A stretch of 37,276 nt of DNA. Origin: Mycolicibacterium porcinum (GTDB taxonomy: Bacteria; Actinomycetota; Actinomycetes; Mycobacteriales; Mycobacteriaceae). This document shows, piece by piece, positions 17,554 to 26,112 of this stretch. Position numbers and translations under genes: made by a program. The notes below the pieces were generated by a model. The model worked only from the letters and a program-made list of their open reading frames with translations, was not told the origin of the DNA and ran no database searches. Location: NCBI GenBank assembly GCA_001942045.1, contig MSTD01000006.1, positions 107,293 to 144,568 on the forward strand. The letters are read 5' to 3'. Each line of letters opens with the position of its first letter. Position 1 is the first letter of the stretch.

Positions 17554-18433
17554 CGCAGCAGGGGGAGCAGCTGGTCGGCAATCATCTGCGGATGCGGGTC
17601 AAGCACGCCGATCCGCAGCACCAGGTGTCGTGCCCCGGCCTCGATGTAGCCGGTCAGCCAGTGGGCACATTCCTCGGCCGATCCACCACAGATCGCCTGA
17701 AACGAGCTCATCACATCGAGCGGTTGGCGGTAGTAGGCCCTGGTGTAGGTGTCGAGCGTGTCCCGGGCGCGGCTGCGTTCGGTATCGATGCACACCGTGG
17801 CGTACAACGCGGGAGTGACGGTACGGGACGTCAACTCACTGATGCGCTCCCAGGCCCGCGCGTATGCCCCGGCGTCGGGAAGGTACGGCAGCCAACCGTC
17901 ATAGCCCTGGGCCACCCGCGCGATGACCCGGTCGGAGTCTCCGCCTGCCAACCACAGTGGTGGCCCGCCCGGGCGGGCGGCACCACACTGAATCCGGTTT
18001 CGCCGGACCACGCCTGCCGCCACAGCCGAACGGCCTCGTCGAGGCGGCGGGCCCGGCCGGTGAACGGCATTGCCAGCGCCTCGAATTCACGACGGCTTTC
18101 CGGCAGCGGAGATCCGGAGCCCAGGCCGAGAATCAGCCGGCTGCCCGAGAGCTGGTCGACCGTCGCGGCCTGTGCGGCGGCCAGTATCGGCGGGCGCAGG
18201 GGGCCGACCAGCGCGGCGGTACCAAGGCCTACGCGGGAGGTGCCGGCACTCACGGCGGCGAGCAACGTCAGTGGATCAACGCGGGTGCGGGCCAACACGG
18301 AATCGCCCGTCCATACCGAGTCGAAGCCCGATTCCTCTGCGATCCTGGCGAATTCGATCAGTCCCCGGGCATCGTGGCGGCCCGTCATCGCGGTTTCACG
18401 GCTCGGCAGCATTATCCCGATCGACAGCGGCAT
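17532..18433 (-). pseudogene. LLM-class flavin/F420-dependent oxidoreductase, split by a frameshift
   Basis: Two minus-strand reading frames together make one luciferase-like monooxygenase (LLM) protein. The first, from ATG 18433, has MPLSIGIMLPSRE, GFDSVWTGDSVL, VGLGTAALVGPLRPP and LILGLGSGSPLPESRREFEA. The second, ending at 17532, continues with GGPPLWLAGGDSDRVIARVA and AQGYDGWLPY. The 902-bp span is one base short of a whole number of codons; one missing base would give a normal 300-aa protein. The switch must occur near 17963-17978, a perfect GC palindrome, so either a real deletion or a sequencing error is possible. No Shine-Dalgarno was identified. If intact, it would be a soluble dehydrogenase or monooxygenase of unknown substrate. 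Confidence 0.8.
17963..17978. repeat. Perfect 16-bp GC-only palindrome at the frameshift
   Basis: GCCCGCCCGGGCGGGC is self-complementary. Such elements promote replication slippage and also cause base-calling errors, which matters for judging whether the LLM frameshift is real. Confidence 0.9.
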
Positions 18434-18496
18434 GCTTCAACGATGAGGCGAGGCACTGATTCGGTCGACTACCTCACGGGTAATGGCGACGATCGG

Positions 18497-19330
18497 TCAG
18501 AACCGGTAGCGCAGGATGCGCGCCTTTCGGGCCGTGGTCTTCGTCAGGCCGCTGGCGCGGGTGGCGATACGCAGCAAGCCGGGGAAGAGGTCGACCTCGG
18601 GTTGACCGGTGAGGCTGGTCTCTTCGACAAGCTGTAGTCGCGGGGCCCAGGTTTCGGGGTGGTGGGCGTCCTTGAAACCTGGGTAGCCCCACTGGCTTCC
18701 GACGTCCTTGAACATCTTGGCGGGGAAGAACTTCAGCGCGGCCCGGCTCATCCACCCGATGCGGCCGTAGTCGTTGAACGCGACTTCCCCGGATTCGAAG
18801 TGTTCGGTGATCTTCCGGAAGATGCCCGCGATCACCGGTTCGGTGAGGAACGCGAACAGCCCGTCCGCCACCAGGATCGTGGGTCGGTCGGAGGGGATCG
18901 GGTCGGTCCAGTCCGGGTCGGCCAGCGATGCGGCGACGGTGTGTGCCTGGGGGAGAGGCGGGATGACGCGGTCGCGCAATTCGCTGATGCCCGGCAGATC
19001 CACGTTGTACCAGTCGACCGTGGCCGGCGGTGAGACACGATGCACGCCGCTGTCGAGGCCGCCGCCGAGATCGACCACCACGGCGTCGGGATGGCCGGCC
19101 ACGAAGGCCCGGACCCGGTCGTCGAGCATCTTGGCCCGCAGCGCCGTCTGGCACACCACGCTGGTCTGCACCCCGAGACCGGCGAAGTCGTAATCGAGTT
19201 GTCCGACCGTCTCATCGGCCATGGTGTCGCCCAGGATGGGACGGGTCCACCGGCTGTCGAGCGCCCTGGCGTACAGGGTCAGGAATGCGGTTTCCTCCAC
19301 CGGGGTGAGCCCCGTCGTCGCAATACCCAC
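18497..19330 (-). CDS. TcmP/LCM-family SAM-dependent O-methyltransferase
   Basis: 277 aa. The SAM-binding motif VVVDLGGGLDSGVHR and the upstream MLDDRVRAFVAGHPDA are characteristic of the TcmP-like leucine carboxyl methyltransferase family, common in mycobacteria. Later motifs are VDWYNVDLPGISELRDRV and LVADGLFAFL. The methyl acceptor is unknown. The GTG start has TACCGT seven bases upstream and no Shine-Dalgarno, so it is probably leaderless. It is divergent from the SRPBCC gene. Distant from any recognisable biosynthetic cluster. Confidence 0.85.
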   Translation of the reverse strand: MGIATTGLTPVEETAFLTLYARALDSRWTRPILGDTMADETVGQLDYDFAGLGVQTSVVCQTALRAKMLDDRVRAFVAGHPDAVVVDLGGGLDSGVHRVSPPATVDWYNVDLPGISELRDRVIPPLPQAHTVAASLADPDWTDPIPSDRPTILVADGLFAFLTEPVIAGIFRKITEHFESGEVAFNDYGRIGWMSRAALKFFPAKMFKDVGSQWGYPGFKDAHHPETWAPRLQLVEETSLTGQPEVDLFPGLLRIATRASGLTKTTARKARILRYRF

Positions 19331-19337
19331 AAATCTG

Positions 19338-19343
19338 ACGGTA
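19338..19343 (-). promoter_or_regulatory. -10 box of the methyltransferase gene, leaderless spacing
   Basis: On the minus strand TACCGT is followed by seven bases and the GTG at 19330. No Shine-Dalgarno is present. Confidence 0.5.
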
Positions 19344-19431
19344 CACCCGCTCAGCGGCTGAACAGTTGGGTGAAAACGTTTACCGCCCTTGCGATCCCAG
19401 GTGGGTCGGTGCCGTGGCCTACGGTGGAACC

Positions 19432-19836
19432 ATGCGGAGCAGACATGTCAGCGTGTGGATCGACGTCGCCCCCGATGCGGTGTACGCCTATGCCTCCGAT
19501 CCGCGGCAGTTGGTCACGTGGGCGGCGGGGTTGGCCGAAGGTGGGTTGCGCCTCACTGAGCGAGGATGGGTGGCGGACTCGCCGATGGGCGAGGTCACCG
19601 TCGAATTCACCGCGACGAACGCGCTGGGCGTGCTCGATCACGTGGTGCGGCTGCCCTCGGGTGAGGCCGTGTACAACCCGATGCGGGTGCTTCCGGCCGG
19701 TCTCGACGCGACGGCGTGTGAAGTCGTGTTCACGGTTCGGCAGCGACCGGGCATGACTGATGAACAGTTCGAGGCAGATGTTGCCGCGGTGGCGGCCGAC
19801 CTAGAGACGCTGCGGAGGCTGCTGGAAAGTCACTGA
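19432..19836 (+). CDS. SRPBCC (START/Bet v1-like) family protein
   Basis: 134 aa from the ATG at 19432, chosen because GGTGGAA precedes it and the family starts there (HVSVWIDVAPDAVYAYASDP, then ..VTWAAGLAEGG). The fold is a helix-grip ligand-binding cavity; the ligand is unknown. The end VAADLETLRRLLESH is the usual terminal helix. The stop region overlaps the convergent small membrane protein by seven bases. Confidence 0.82.
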   Translation: MRSRHVSVWIDVAPDAVYAYASDPRQLVTWAAGLAEGGLRLTERGWVADSPMGEVTVEFTATNALGVLDHVVRLPSGEAVYNPMRVLPAGLDATACEVVFTVRQRPGMTDEQFEADVAAVAADLETLRRLLESH

Positions 19837-20060
19837 CCAGAAGGCGAGATGTGGCCCAGGCTCAGCCACACCACGATGGTGGCTGCCGCGGCCGAGAGTA
19901 CGGCCGGTGCCGCGCTCATGGTCGCCAGGCCGACGACCACCAGCACCAGCGCGCCGATCGCCAGGGCGATCAGCTTGTAGGTCGGCCAGGGCACCCCGGC
20001 GATGTCGACCTGGTGATCGGCCCGGGAGGTGGCGCTGCGAAAGTTCCCGGCGGTGGTCAT
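19830..20060 (-). CDS. Small two-helix membrane protein
   Basis: 76 aa from the ATG at 20060. A polar N-terminus (MTTAGNFRSATSRADH) leads to two hydrophobic segments at about 29-47 (LIALAIGALVLVVVGLATM) and 49-67. No named family is recognised. The upstream TTG at 20096 is a poorer start. TATCGT lies six bases before the ATG, fitting a leaderless message. Probably an inner-membrane protein, function unknown. Confidence 0.65.
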   Translation of the reverse strand: MTTAGNFRSATSRADHQVDIAGVPWPTYKLIALAIGALVLVVVGLATMSAAPAVLSAAAATIVVWLSLGHISPSGQ

Positions 20061-20086
20061 ATGTTGACGATAGCTCGCAACAATGA

Positions 20087-20102
20087 TTTCGGCCAACCGA
20101 AA
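20087..20102. repeat. Short inverted repeat upstream of the small membrane protein
   Basis: TTTCGG-CCAA-CCGAAA, a 6-bp perfect stem with a four-base loop, between the LpqH-like gene and the small membrane protein gene. It could be an operator or a weak hairpin; there is no following T-run typical of an intrinsic terminator. Confidence 0.4.
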
Positions 20103-20140
20103 CCTCGGATTAGGCGTGTCGCTTTATCGGTCCAGAGCGC

Positions 20141-20569
20141 TCAACAGGTGGCGTCCATCCGGAACTGGACCTCGGCCTGCCTGGTGGGACGGTCCGTGAA
20201 CGACCCGAGCGCGGTCCCGCTGATATGGAATGTGGTGCCCTTGACGCCGGCTTGGCTGCCGGACGTCGCGCGATATGAGCTGCCGGTGAAACCGGCCAGG
20301 TCGTCCATCCGAAACACCTTCGGCGCGACGGTGCCGCCGGTCTGGATGATCGCGCTGAAGCCCGGTGATTTCGGCAGACTTTCGATGGTCCAGAGCCAGT
20401 TCACCTGCGTGCACTCCACCGAGTACGTCTCCGGCAGCTGCTCGTTGTTGATGACGATCCGCGCCGTGTAGGCGTCGGCCGGAATGCTCGTGTGTGTCGT
20501 GCATGCGGACGTCGCCAGCGCGGTGATCAATACCGTGCACGTCGCCAGCCGCTGCTGGATGTGCCGCAT
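20141..20569 (-). CDS. LpqH-like (19-kDa antigen family) lipoprotein
   Basis: 142 aa from the ATG at 20569. A short hydrophobic signal segment (TCTVLITALA) ends in TSAC with C23 as the lipidated cysteine. The mature part has the LpqH pattern: an internal cysteine in SVECTQVNW, GFSAIIQTGG, a YRATSGSQAGVKGTTFHISG strand pair like LpqH's YTSGTG...YKITGTATG, and a final cysteine in FRMDATC likely paired with the internal one. It would be anchored to the outer face of the membrane and be processed by LspA. Function in this family is unclear beyond host recognition of LpqH. Confidence 0.8.
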   Translation of the reverse strand: MRHIQQRLATCTVLITALATSACTTHTSIPADAYTARIVINNEQLPETYSVECTQVNWLWTIESLPKSPGFSAIIQTGGTVAPKVFRMDDLAGFTGSSYRATSGSQAGVKGTTFHISGTALGSFTDRPTRQAEVQFRMDATC

Positions 20570-20697
20570 GATGGTTATTTTCCCAGTTCCGTGACCGGAG
20601 TAACCCGATATGGCGGATTTCCGCGATCTTGCGGCCGATTCGCTCGGTCGGCCCACCCAGCTGCGGTGAAACGCCTGGCCAGTGGCACCATTGAACG

Positions 20698-21990
20698 GTG
20701 ACTGCCGATCTGAGCAAAGGCTCCCGAGTGTCCCCGCTGGCCGCGCCTCTGACTGCCGCCGACATCGACGAGGCCGCCGAGCGAATCTCCGGGGTGGTCA
20801 CCCGCAGCCCACTGCAGTTCAACGAGCGCCTTTCCGAGGCGACCGGCGCCAACGTCTACCTCAAGCGCGAGGACCTGCAGGCGGTGCGGTCGTACAAGGT
20901 GCGCGGGGCCTTCAACCTGATGGCCCAACTCTCGCCCGAAGAGCTGGCCGCCGGCGTGGTGTGTTCGTCGGCCGGTAATCACGCCCAGGGCTTCGCCATG
21001 GCGTGCCGGTCGATGCGGACCCACGGCCGGGTCTACGTACCGGCCAAGACGCCGAAGCAGAAGCGGGACCGGATTCGGTACCACGGCCGTGAGTTCATCG
21101 AGCTGATCGCCGTCGGGTCGACATATGACCTGGCCGCCGCGGCAGCGCTGGACGACGTCGCGCGTACCGGAGCCACTCTCGTGCCCCCGTACGACGATGT
21201 GCGCACGATGGCAGGTCAGGGCACCATCGCGGCCGAACTGCTCGAACAGCTCGATGAAGAGCCCGACCTGGTGATCGTCCCCGTCGGCGGCGGCGGTTGC
21301 ATTGCCGGTATCACCACGTATCTCGCCGAGCGTGCCTCGGACACCTCGGTACTAGGAGTGGAGCCCGCGGGCGCGGCGTCGATGATCGCCGCGCTGGCCG
21401 CGGGGGAGCCGGTGACCCTCGAGCACGTCGATCAGTTCGTCGACGGCGCGGCGGTGGCCCGGGCCGGGGCACTGCCTTATGCCGCGCTGGCCGCGGCAGG
21501 CGACATGGTGGCTCTCACCACCGTCGACGAGGGCGCCGTCTGCACCGCGATGCTCGATCTGTACCAGAACGACGGCATCATCGCCGAGCCCGCGGGTGCG
21601 CTCTCGGTGACCGCGTTGCTGGAGGCCGACATCGAGCCCGGTTCCACCGTGGTCTGCCTGATCTCTGGTGGCAACAACGACGTCTCCCGGTACAACGAGG
21701 TGGTCGAACGGTCACTGGTGCACTTGGGTCTCAAGCACTACTTCCTGGTCGACTTCCCTCAGGAACCCGGGGCGCTGCGCCGATTCCTCGATGAGGTTCT
21801 CGGGCCAGGCGACGACATCACGTTGTTCGAGTACGTCAAGCGCAACAACCGGGAGACCGGCGAGGCGTTGTGCGGCGTCGAGTTGAGTGCGGCGACCGAC
21901 CTGGAAGGTCTGCTGGCCCGGATGCGGGATTCCGACATCCATGTCGAGCTGCTCGAGCCGGGGTCGCCGACATACCGGTACCTGACCTGA
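20698..21990 (+). CDS. ilvA: Threonine dehydratase (threonine ammonia-lyase)
   Basis: Converts L-threonine to 2-oxobutanoate and ammonia, the first step towards isoleucine. 430 aa. The PLP lysine is K67 in LKREDLQAVRSYKVRGAFN; SSAGNHAQG and PVGGGGCIAGI bind the cofactor phosphate. The C-terminus (HYFLVDFPQEPGALRRFLDE, GDDITLFEYVKRNNRETG) is a single ACT-like regulatory domain, so feedback control by isoleucine is expected. GTG start. It corresponds to Rv1559. The stop lies three bases from that of the convergent protease, inside a small palindrome. Confidence 0.95.
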   Translation: MTADLSKGSRVSPLAAPLTAADIDEAAERISGVVTRSPLQFNERLSEATGANVYLKREDLQAVRSYKVRGAFNLMAQLSPEELAAGVVCSSAGNHAQGFAMACRSMRTHGRVYVPAKTPKQKRDRIRYHGREFIELIAVGSTYDLAAAAALDDVARTGATLVPPYDDVRTMAGQGTIAAELLEQLDEEPDLVIVPVGGGGCIAGITTYLAERASDTSVLGVEPAGAASMIAALAAGEPVTLEHVDQFVDGAAVARAGALPYAALAAAGDMVALTTVDEGAVCTAMLDLYQNDGIIAEPAGALSVTALLEADIEPGSTVVCLISGGNNDVSRYNEVVERSLVHLGLKHYFLVDFPQEPGALRRFLDEVLGPGDDITLFEYVKRNNRETGEALCGVELSAATDLEGLLARMRDSDIHVELLEPGSPTYRYLT

Positions 21991-21998
21991 GCCTCAGG
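21986..21998. repeat. Palindrome holding both stop codons of ilvA and the M4 protease gene
   Basis: CCTGAG-C-CTCAGG is a perfect 6-1-6 palindrome; each arm contains the TGA stop of one of the convergent genes. As RNA it could form only a five-pair stem, so any terminator role would be weak. Confidence 0.6.
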
Positions 21999-23658
21999 CT
22001 GGGATCCCGGCATCCTCGAACGCGGCACTGATCGCGCTGACTTTCTCGTCCAGAACCTCCGGCGGGTCGTTGCGGAACAGGGACTTGGCCACGAGTTCGA
22101 CGGCACGCCGGCTGTCGCTGAATCCCGATGTTCGCGAAAGATGAAGGGTCAGAGCGAGATAGAACAGCGTTGCGACGTCCTGCGGGGTGAACAGGTGGCC
22201 TTGGCCGTTCTTCGCGGTGATCACGTTGTACGCGGCCTTGTTGTGGATGCCGCTGTTGGTGTGTACGCCGCCGTTGTCTCGGGTGGTGTTCACGTAATCG
22301 CGCATGTGGGCGGGCTGGCCCCGCCGGGTCGGATCGCTCAGGTCGCGTAGCGGCACCCCGGTGCCGTCGAGTTCCTCGCCCATCTCCCAGTTCCAGCTGT
22401 CGATGTCGGGTTTCTGGGAGTTGGCGATGATCGTCCCCAGGATGTCCGAATAGGACTCGTTGAGGGCGCCGGATTCGCCCTTGTACTCGAGGCGGGCGGT
22501 GTTGTCGGTCAGTCCGTGGGTCATCTCGTGGGCGACGACGTCCACGGCCACCGCATACGACCGCAATTCACCGTTCACACTGCGCTGCCCGTACACCATC
22601 TGGGTCCCGATCCAGGCGGCATTGCGCCATTCCTGCGGTGTCGGATCCTGAATCGACGTGCAGTTGATGGAGGAGATGAACGGGCCGCCCTGGTTGTCGA
22701 GGCCGTTGCGCTGCAGCGTGTTCAGCAGGTAGTCGGCCACCTCCTGGGCGTTGGCGTGCGCGCTGATGGCGGCCGGGCTCCATGGGGCCGGCGGGTTGGT
22801 GATCGGGGCGGTGCCGGGCAGGGAACGGAACTGCGACTCGATCCTGCGGAACCCGAAATCGTAGGTTTCGATGCGCCGGGTCGGATCCACCAGTCGCTTG
22901 TTGTCGTTCTCATCGCGCTGGGCCCGGATGCGCCGGATCTGTCCCAGCGCGTCCGTGAAGTCCAGTTCTTCCAGAGTCCACGAAATAGTCTGGGTGCGGG
23001 GAAGTTTGGTGACCAGATCGCCGGAATGCGCATCGACGACGTAGTCGAAGAGCTCCGGCAGTGTCTCCGGGTGGCCGTCCGAGGTTGGCCCGCGGTGCCG
23101 CTGCACGTTCTTGGCGATGTAGACCAGCCGCCACACGCCGGTGCTCGAGCTGCTGTCGAAATAGAAATACAGCCTGGGCGGCTCCGGTAACGGTAACGCG
23201 TCGTTGCCCGCGTCCTTGACGATCACGTCCTGAGCCTGGGCCGGCGATATGGATGCGACGGCGTCGACACCGTCGGGATTGCCGATCGCCGAGTTCACGG
23301 CCAGCATGTTGTTGTCGTCGTCGAGCTCGATCGTGACGAGTGAACCGTAGATCGGAATGCGCTGGCGGTATTGGGCGAACTTGACGACAGTTGAGTCCGT
23401 CAGCGGTATGGACTCGGTGCCCAGGGCCCGATACTCGGTTCCCGGACCCGCGCTGCTGTCGGTGATGGTCGGCACCTCCGGACTGGCGATCATCTGATTC
23501 AGGTAGCGGCGTGCGGCAGATTCCGGATCGAGCGCCGCGACGTCGACGGAGGGAGCCGCCTCGGGCCGGACTGTCTCGTCGTTGATGGCCTGTACTGCCG
23601 GGCCCTGGTATTTGTCCGCACTGTGGAGGGCGAAGCTCTCTAACCCGTTGTCGTTCAT
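21994..23658 (-). CDS. M4 (thermolysin-like) zinc metalloprotease
   Basis: 554 aa. An FTP-type propeptide covers about residues 90-125 (YRQRIPIYGSLVTIELDDDN) and a PepSY-like segment follows. The catalytic domain has HEMTH (zinc ligands H377, H381; catalytic E378), the third ligand E401 in GALNESYSDILG, and the NGGVHTNSGIHNKAAY segment that supplies the transition-state histidine. So it looks like an intact zymogen. Oddly, the N-terminus (MNDNGLESFALHSADKYQGP) is not a signal peptide and no upstream in-frame start supplies one. Divergent from tyrosinase with 136 bp between starts. No M. tuberculosis gene is at this position. Confidence 0.9.
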   Translation of the reverse strand: MNDNGLESFALHSADKYQGPAVQAINDETVRPEAAPSVDVAALDPESAARRYLNQMIASPEVPTITDSSAGPGTEYRALGTESIPLTDSTVVKFAQYRQRIPIYGSLVTIELDDDNNMLAVNSAIGNPDGVDAVASISPAQAQDVIVKDAGNDALPLPEPPRLYFYFDSSSSTGVWRLVYIAKNVQRHRGPTSDGHPETLPELFDYVVDAHSGDLVTKLPRTQTISWTLEELDFTDALGQIRRIRAQRDENDNKRLVDPTRRIETYDFGFRRIESQFRSLPGTAPITNPPAPWSPAAISAHANAQEVADYLLNTLQRNGLDNQGGPFISSINCTSIQDPTPQEWRNAAWIGTQMVYGQRSVNGELRSYAVAVDVVAHEMTHGLTDNTARLEYKGESGALNESYSDILGTIIANSQKPDIDSWNWEMGEELDGTGVPLRDLSDPTRRGQPAHMRDYVNTTRDNGGVHTNSGIHNKAAYNVITAKNGQGHLFTPQDVATLFYLALTLHLSRTSGFSDSRRAVELVAKSLFRNDPPEVLDEKVSAISAAFEDAGIPA

Positions 23659-23781
23659 GGCCTGATCATGCGTCTCGGGAGCGGCGAATTCGTGCGTAGT
23701 CGTCTACTCGAATATGGCGCCGACCCCGTGGGCCTCGAATACAGGTAGTGACCTACGCGCGCGTTCCCGCCTGCGGATACC

Positions 23782-23787
23782 TACCGT
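23782..23787 (+). promoter_or_regulatory. -10 box of the tyrosinase gene, leaderless spacing
   Basis: TACCGT followed by seven bases and ATG 23795. It is the same hexamer and spacing as for the methyltransferase gene. It supports the choice of 23795 as the start. Confidence 0.5.
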
Positions 23788-23794
23788 CCGAACC

Positions 23795-25288
23795 ATGACC
23801 GAACACCTCATCAACTCCGCTGACACTGTCGGTGTCGCCACACCACGGCGCGGGGTCACGGTTGCCGAGCCGGATACCCAGGTCCGGCACGACATCTGGA
23901 CGCTCGACCAGATCGATCACTGGCACCCGACCATCTATGCGTATGCCCGCGCCGTGCAGGTGCTGATCGGCCGCGCTGATGCGGATCTGCTGGACCCGAT
24001 CGGTTGGCAGTACCAGTCCGACATCCACGGCACCACTGTGAATCTCGACCACTTCCGCAACCAATGCCAGCACTTCTGCTGGTACTTCCTGCCCTGGCAC
24101 CGGATGTATCTGCAGTGGTTCGAACGGATCGTCCGGGCGGCCATCCAGGATCTCGACGACGTCGACGAGGAGACGAAGGCGGCGTGGGCGTTGCCCTATT
24201 GGAATTACAGCAGCGACGATCCGGCCCGCAGACGCCTGCCGCAGGCGTTCCTCGACACCACACTGCCGGACGGTGTGACGCCCAACCCGCTGTGGGTGCC
24301 CGGGCGGAACCTCAATGACGGTTCGTCGCTGCCTGTCTCCGATGTCGATCTGACGAGCGCCCTGGCGCCGATCGACTTCACCGGGATCGGCGGGTTCGCC
24401 GGTGGCCGGACCGGATTCAGTCACGGCGGCGAGGACCCGGGCTCGGCGATGGGACCGCTCGAGGGGACTCCGCACGGCGCGGTCCACGTGGGCGTCGGTG
24501 GCCTCATGGGATCGTTCAACACCGCCGCACTGGACCCGATCTTTTGGCTGCACCATGCCAACATCGACCGGATCTGGGAGATCTGGCGGACGATGTTCGA
24601 CCGCGCCAACACCACGGAGGCGGCCTGGCTGACCGGCGTGACGTTCCACTTCCACGACGAGAACCGGGCGGCGCTCAGCGAGACGGTGCAAGAGGTGCTC
24701 GACACCACGGCCCAGCTCAGCTATCGCTATGAGGACATCACTGCCCCTGTCGCACTGGAGGCGCTCATGCCGACCGCACCAGCACCCGAGAACCCGCCGG
24801 AACTCGTCGGAGCATCCGATGATGCGATCGCTCTCGCCGGTGAGACCACCCATGTCACGTTCGGCATCGCGCCGCCGATGGGCCCGCTGGCCGAAGAGGC
24901 AACCCCGGCGTCGCGCGCCTTCCTGCGTATCGAGGACGTGACGTCGCCGGCACCGGTGGGGGTGACCTACAAGGTCTATCTCACGGTGGGTGGTGGTAAC
25001 CCCGTGATCGACGACGACCATTTCGTCGGTGTGGCAGCGTTTTTCGGGATCGAGGAGACCAGTAACCCCGACAATGAGCACGGCGGGATGCGGCTCGCGT
25101 TCGACATCACCGGGTTGTACCGGCGATTCAGTGCCGAAGGCCGGTGGAGCGATCAGGTCAGCGTGACTTTCGTGCCGCAGTATGTCGAGCCGGCCCCCCA
25201 ACCGATCCAACTGCCCGGCGCCCAGGCATCGGCACCGCAACAGTCGGGCAATGCCCGCGTCGGGCGAGTGAGCGTCTTCCTGCAATGA
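23795..25288 (+). CDS. Tyrosinase/polyphenol oxidase (type 3 copper)
   Basis: 497 aa from the ATG at 23795, which has TACCGT seven bases upstream (leaderless spacing). CuA ligands are H78 (SDIHG), H93 and H102 (QHFCWYFLPWHRMYLQWFE); CuB ligands are H227 and H231 (PHGAVH) and H253 or H254 (DPIFWLHHANIDRIW). It should oxidise phenols to o-quinones with O2. Residues about 330-490 form a beta-rich C-terminal domain, like the shielding domain of plant and hemocyanin-type enzymes. No signal peptide and no MelC1-type copper chaperone gene are seen. It overlaps the next gene by ATGA. An upstream in-frame extension to 23714 has no family content. Confidence 0.92.
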   Translation: MTEHLINSADTVGVATPRRGVTVAEPDTQVRHDIWTLDQIDHWHPTIYAYARAVQVLIGRADADLLDPIGWQYQSDIHGTTVNLDHFRNQCQHFCWYFLPWHRMYLQWFERIVRAAIQDLDDVDEETKAAWALPYWNYSSDDPARRRLPQAFLDTTLPDGVTPNPLWVPGRNLNDGSSLPVSDVDLTSALAPIDFTGIGGFAGGRTGFSHGGEDPGSAMGPLEGTPHGAVHVGVGGLMGSFNTAALDPIFWLHHANIDRIWEIWRTMFDRANTTEAAWLTGVTFHFHDENRAALSETVQEVLDTTAQLSYRYEDITAPVALEALMPTAPAPENPPELVGASDDAIALAGETTHVTFGIAPPMGPLAEEATPASRAFLRIEDVTSPAPVGVTYKVYLTVGGGNPVIDDDHFVGVAAFFGIEETSNPDNEHGGMRLAFDITGLYRRFSAEGRWSDQVSVTFVPQYVEPAPQPIQLPGAQASAPQQSGNARVGRVSVFLQ

Positions 25289-26112
25289 CGCTGACCACGG
25301 CAGGCAGCCGAGCGGCACCGACATCGGCCTGGCGGCGGTTGCGGTGGACGCATCCCGAGCTGAGCTTGCTGGGAGCCTCGGCTGCGGCCTGGCTCGGGGT
25401 GGTGATCGTGCACCTGTCGATGCCGTCTCACGGCGGCCCGGGGCATTGTTCGACGCTGCCGCAGGCGGTAGCGCACCACCACGGCGCGTCGAGTGCAGGC
25501 GTGCCGGTGGTCGGTTGCACCACGGTGCCTTCTGGTGCAACCGAATTCCCGCCCTCTCTGGCGGTGTGGGTCGTGATGGCGGCCGCGATGATGCTGCCGA
25601 CCACGCTGCCCGCCGCCCGGTCGATCTCATTGAACGGCAGATGGAATCGGCGGCACCGCGGCCAGGCGTTGTTCGCGGTCGGTTATCTCGCGGTGTGGTC
25701 GGTGTTCGGTGCCATCGCGCTCACCGCAGCGTGGTTCATCGGTCCGGAAGCCTCAGGTGCCCTTGCCGTTTCGGGGCTCCTCGCGGTGGCGGCGGTCTGG
25801 GAACTGATGCGGAGGAAGCGGTTCTTCCTGCGGGCCTGTCATCGGGTCCGGGCACTGCCCGCCGACGGGTGGCGCGCGGACCGGGCCTGCATCGCGGAGG
25901 GACTGAGGAACGGACGGCAGTGCGTCGGCGCATGCGGTCCGATGATGCTGCCGATGGTGTTGGCCCCGCACGCGCTGTGGCTGATGGTGGTCCTGTTCGG
26001 TGTCGTCGCGGGGGAGAAGCTGGTGACGAAAGGCGTTGACCATCTTCGGCTTTTCGCGGCCGTGCTGGCAGTGGTGGCCTTCATCGTCGCGTTCGGGGCG
26101 CCGCTCGGCTGA
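25285..26112 (+). CDS. DUF2182 metal-binding-type membrane protein
   Basis: 275 aa, start ATG 25285 sharing ATGA with the tyrosinase stop. About six hydrophobic segments. After the first helix is an exposed loop rich in possible metal ligands (HCSTLPQAVAHHHG, C55, H64-66, C78). The DUF2182 signatures AMMLP (101-105) and QCVGACGPMMLPM (C212, C216, M219, M220) lie in or near membrane helices. Members are described as predicted metal-binding integral membrane proteins; no reaction is established. Tight coupling to a copper enzyme suggests copper handling (inference). Its end overlaps the convergent MFS gene by 32 bp. Confidence 0.82.
   Translation: MTLTTAGSRAAPTSAWRRLRWTHPELSLLGASAAAWLGVVIVHLSMPSHGGPGHCSTLPQAVAHHHGASSAGVPVVGCTTVPSGATEFPPSLAVWVVMAAAMMLPTTLPAARSISLNGRWNRRHRGQALFAVGYLAVWSVFGAIALTAAWFIGPEASGALAVSGLLAVAAVWELMRRKRFFLRACHRVRALPADGWRADRACIAEGLRNGRQCVGACGPMMLPMVLAPHALWLMVVLFGVVAGEKLVTKGVDHLRLFAAVLAVVAFIVAFGAPLG

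Noticed and set aside
23703..23794. Short repeats GTAG-TCGT-CTAC and AGGT-AGTG-ACCT between protease and tyrosinase
   Set aside because: Arms of only four bases are expected by chance in a region this size.
23753..25630. 625-codon open frame opposite tyrosinase
   Set aside because: Antisense to an enzyme with all copper ligands in place; low-complexity composition.
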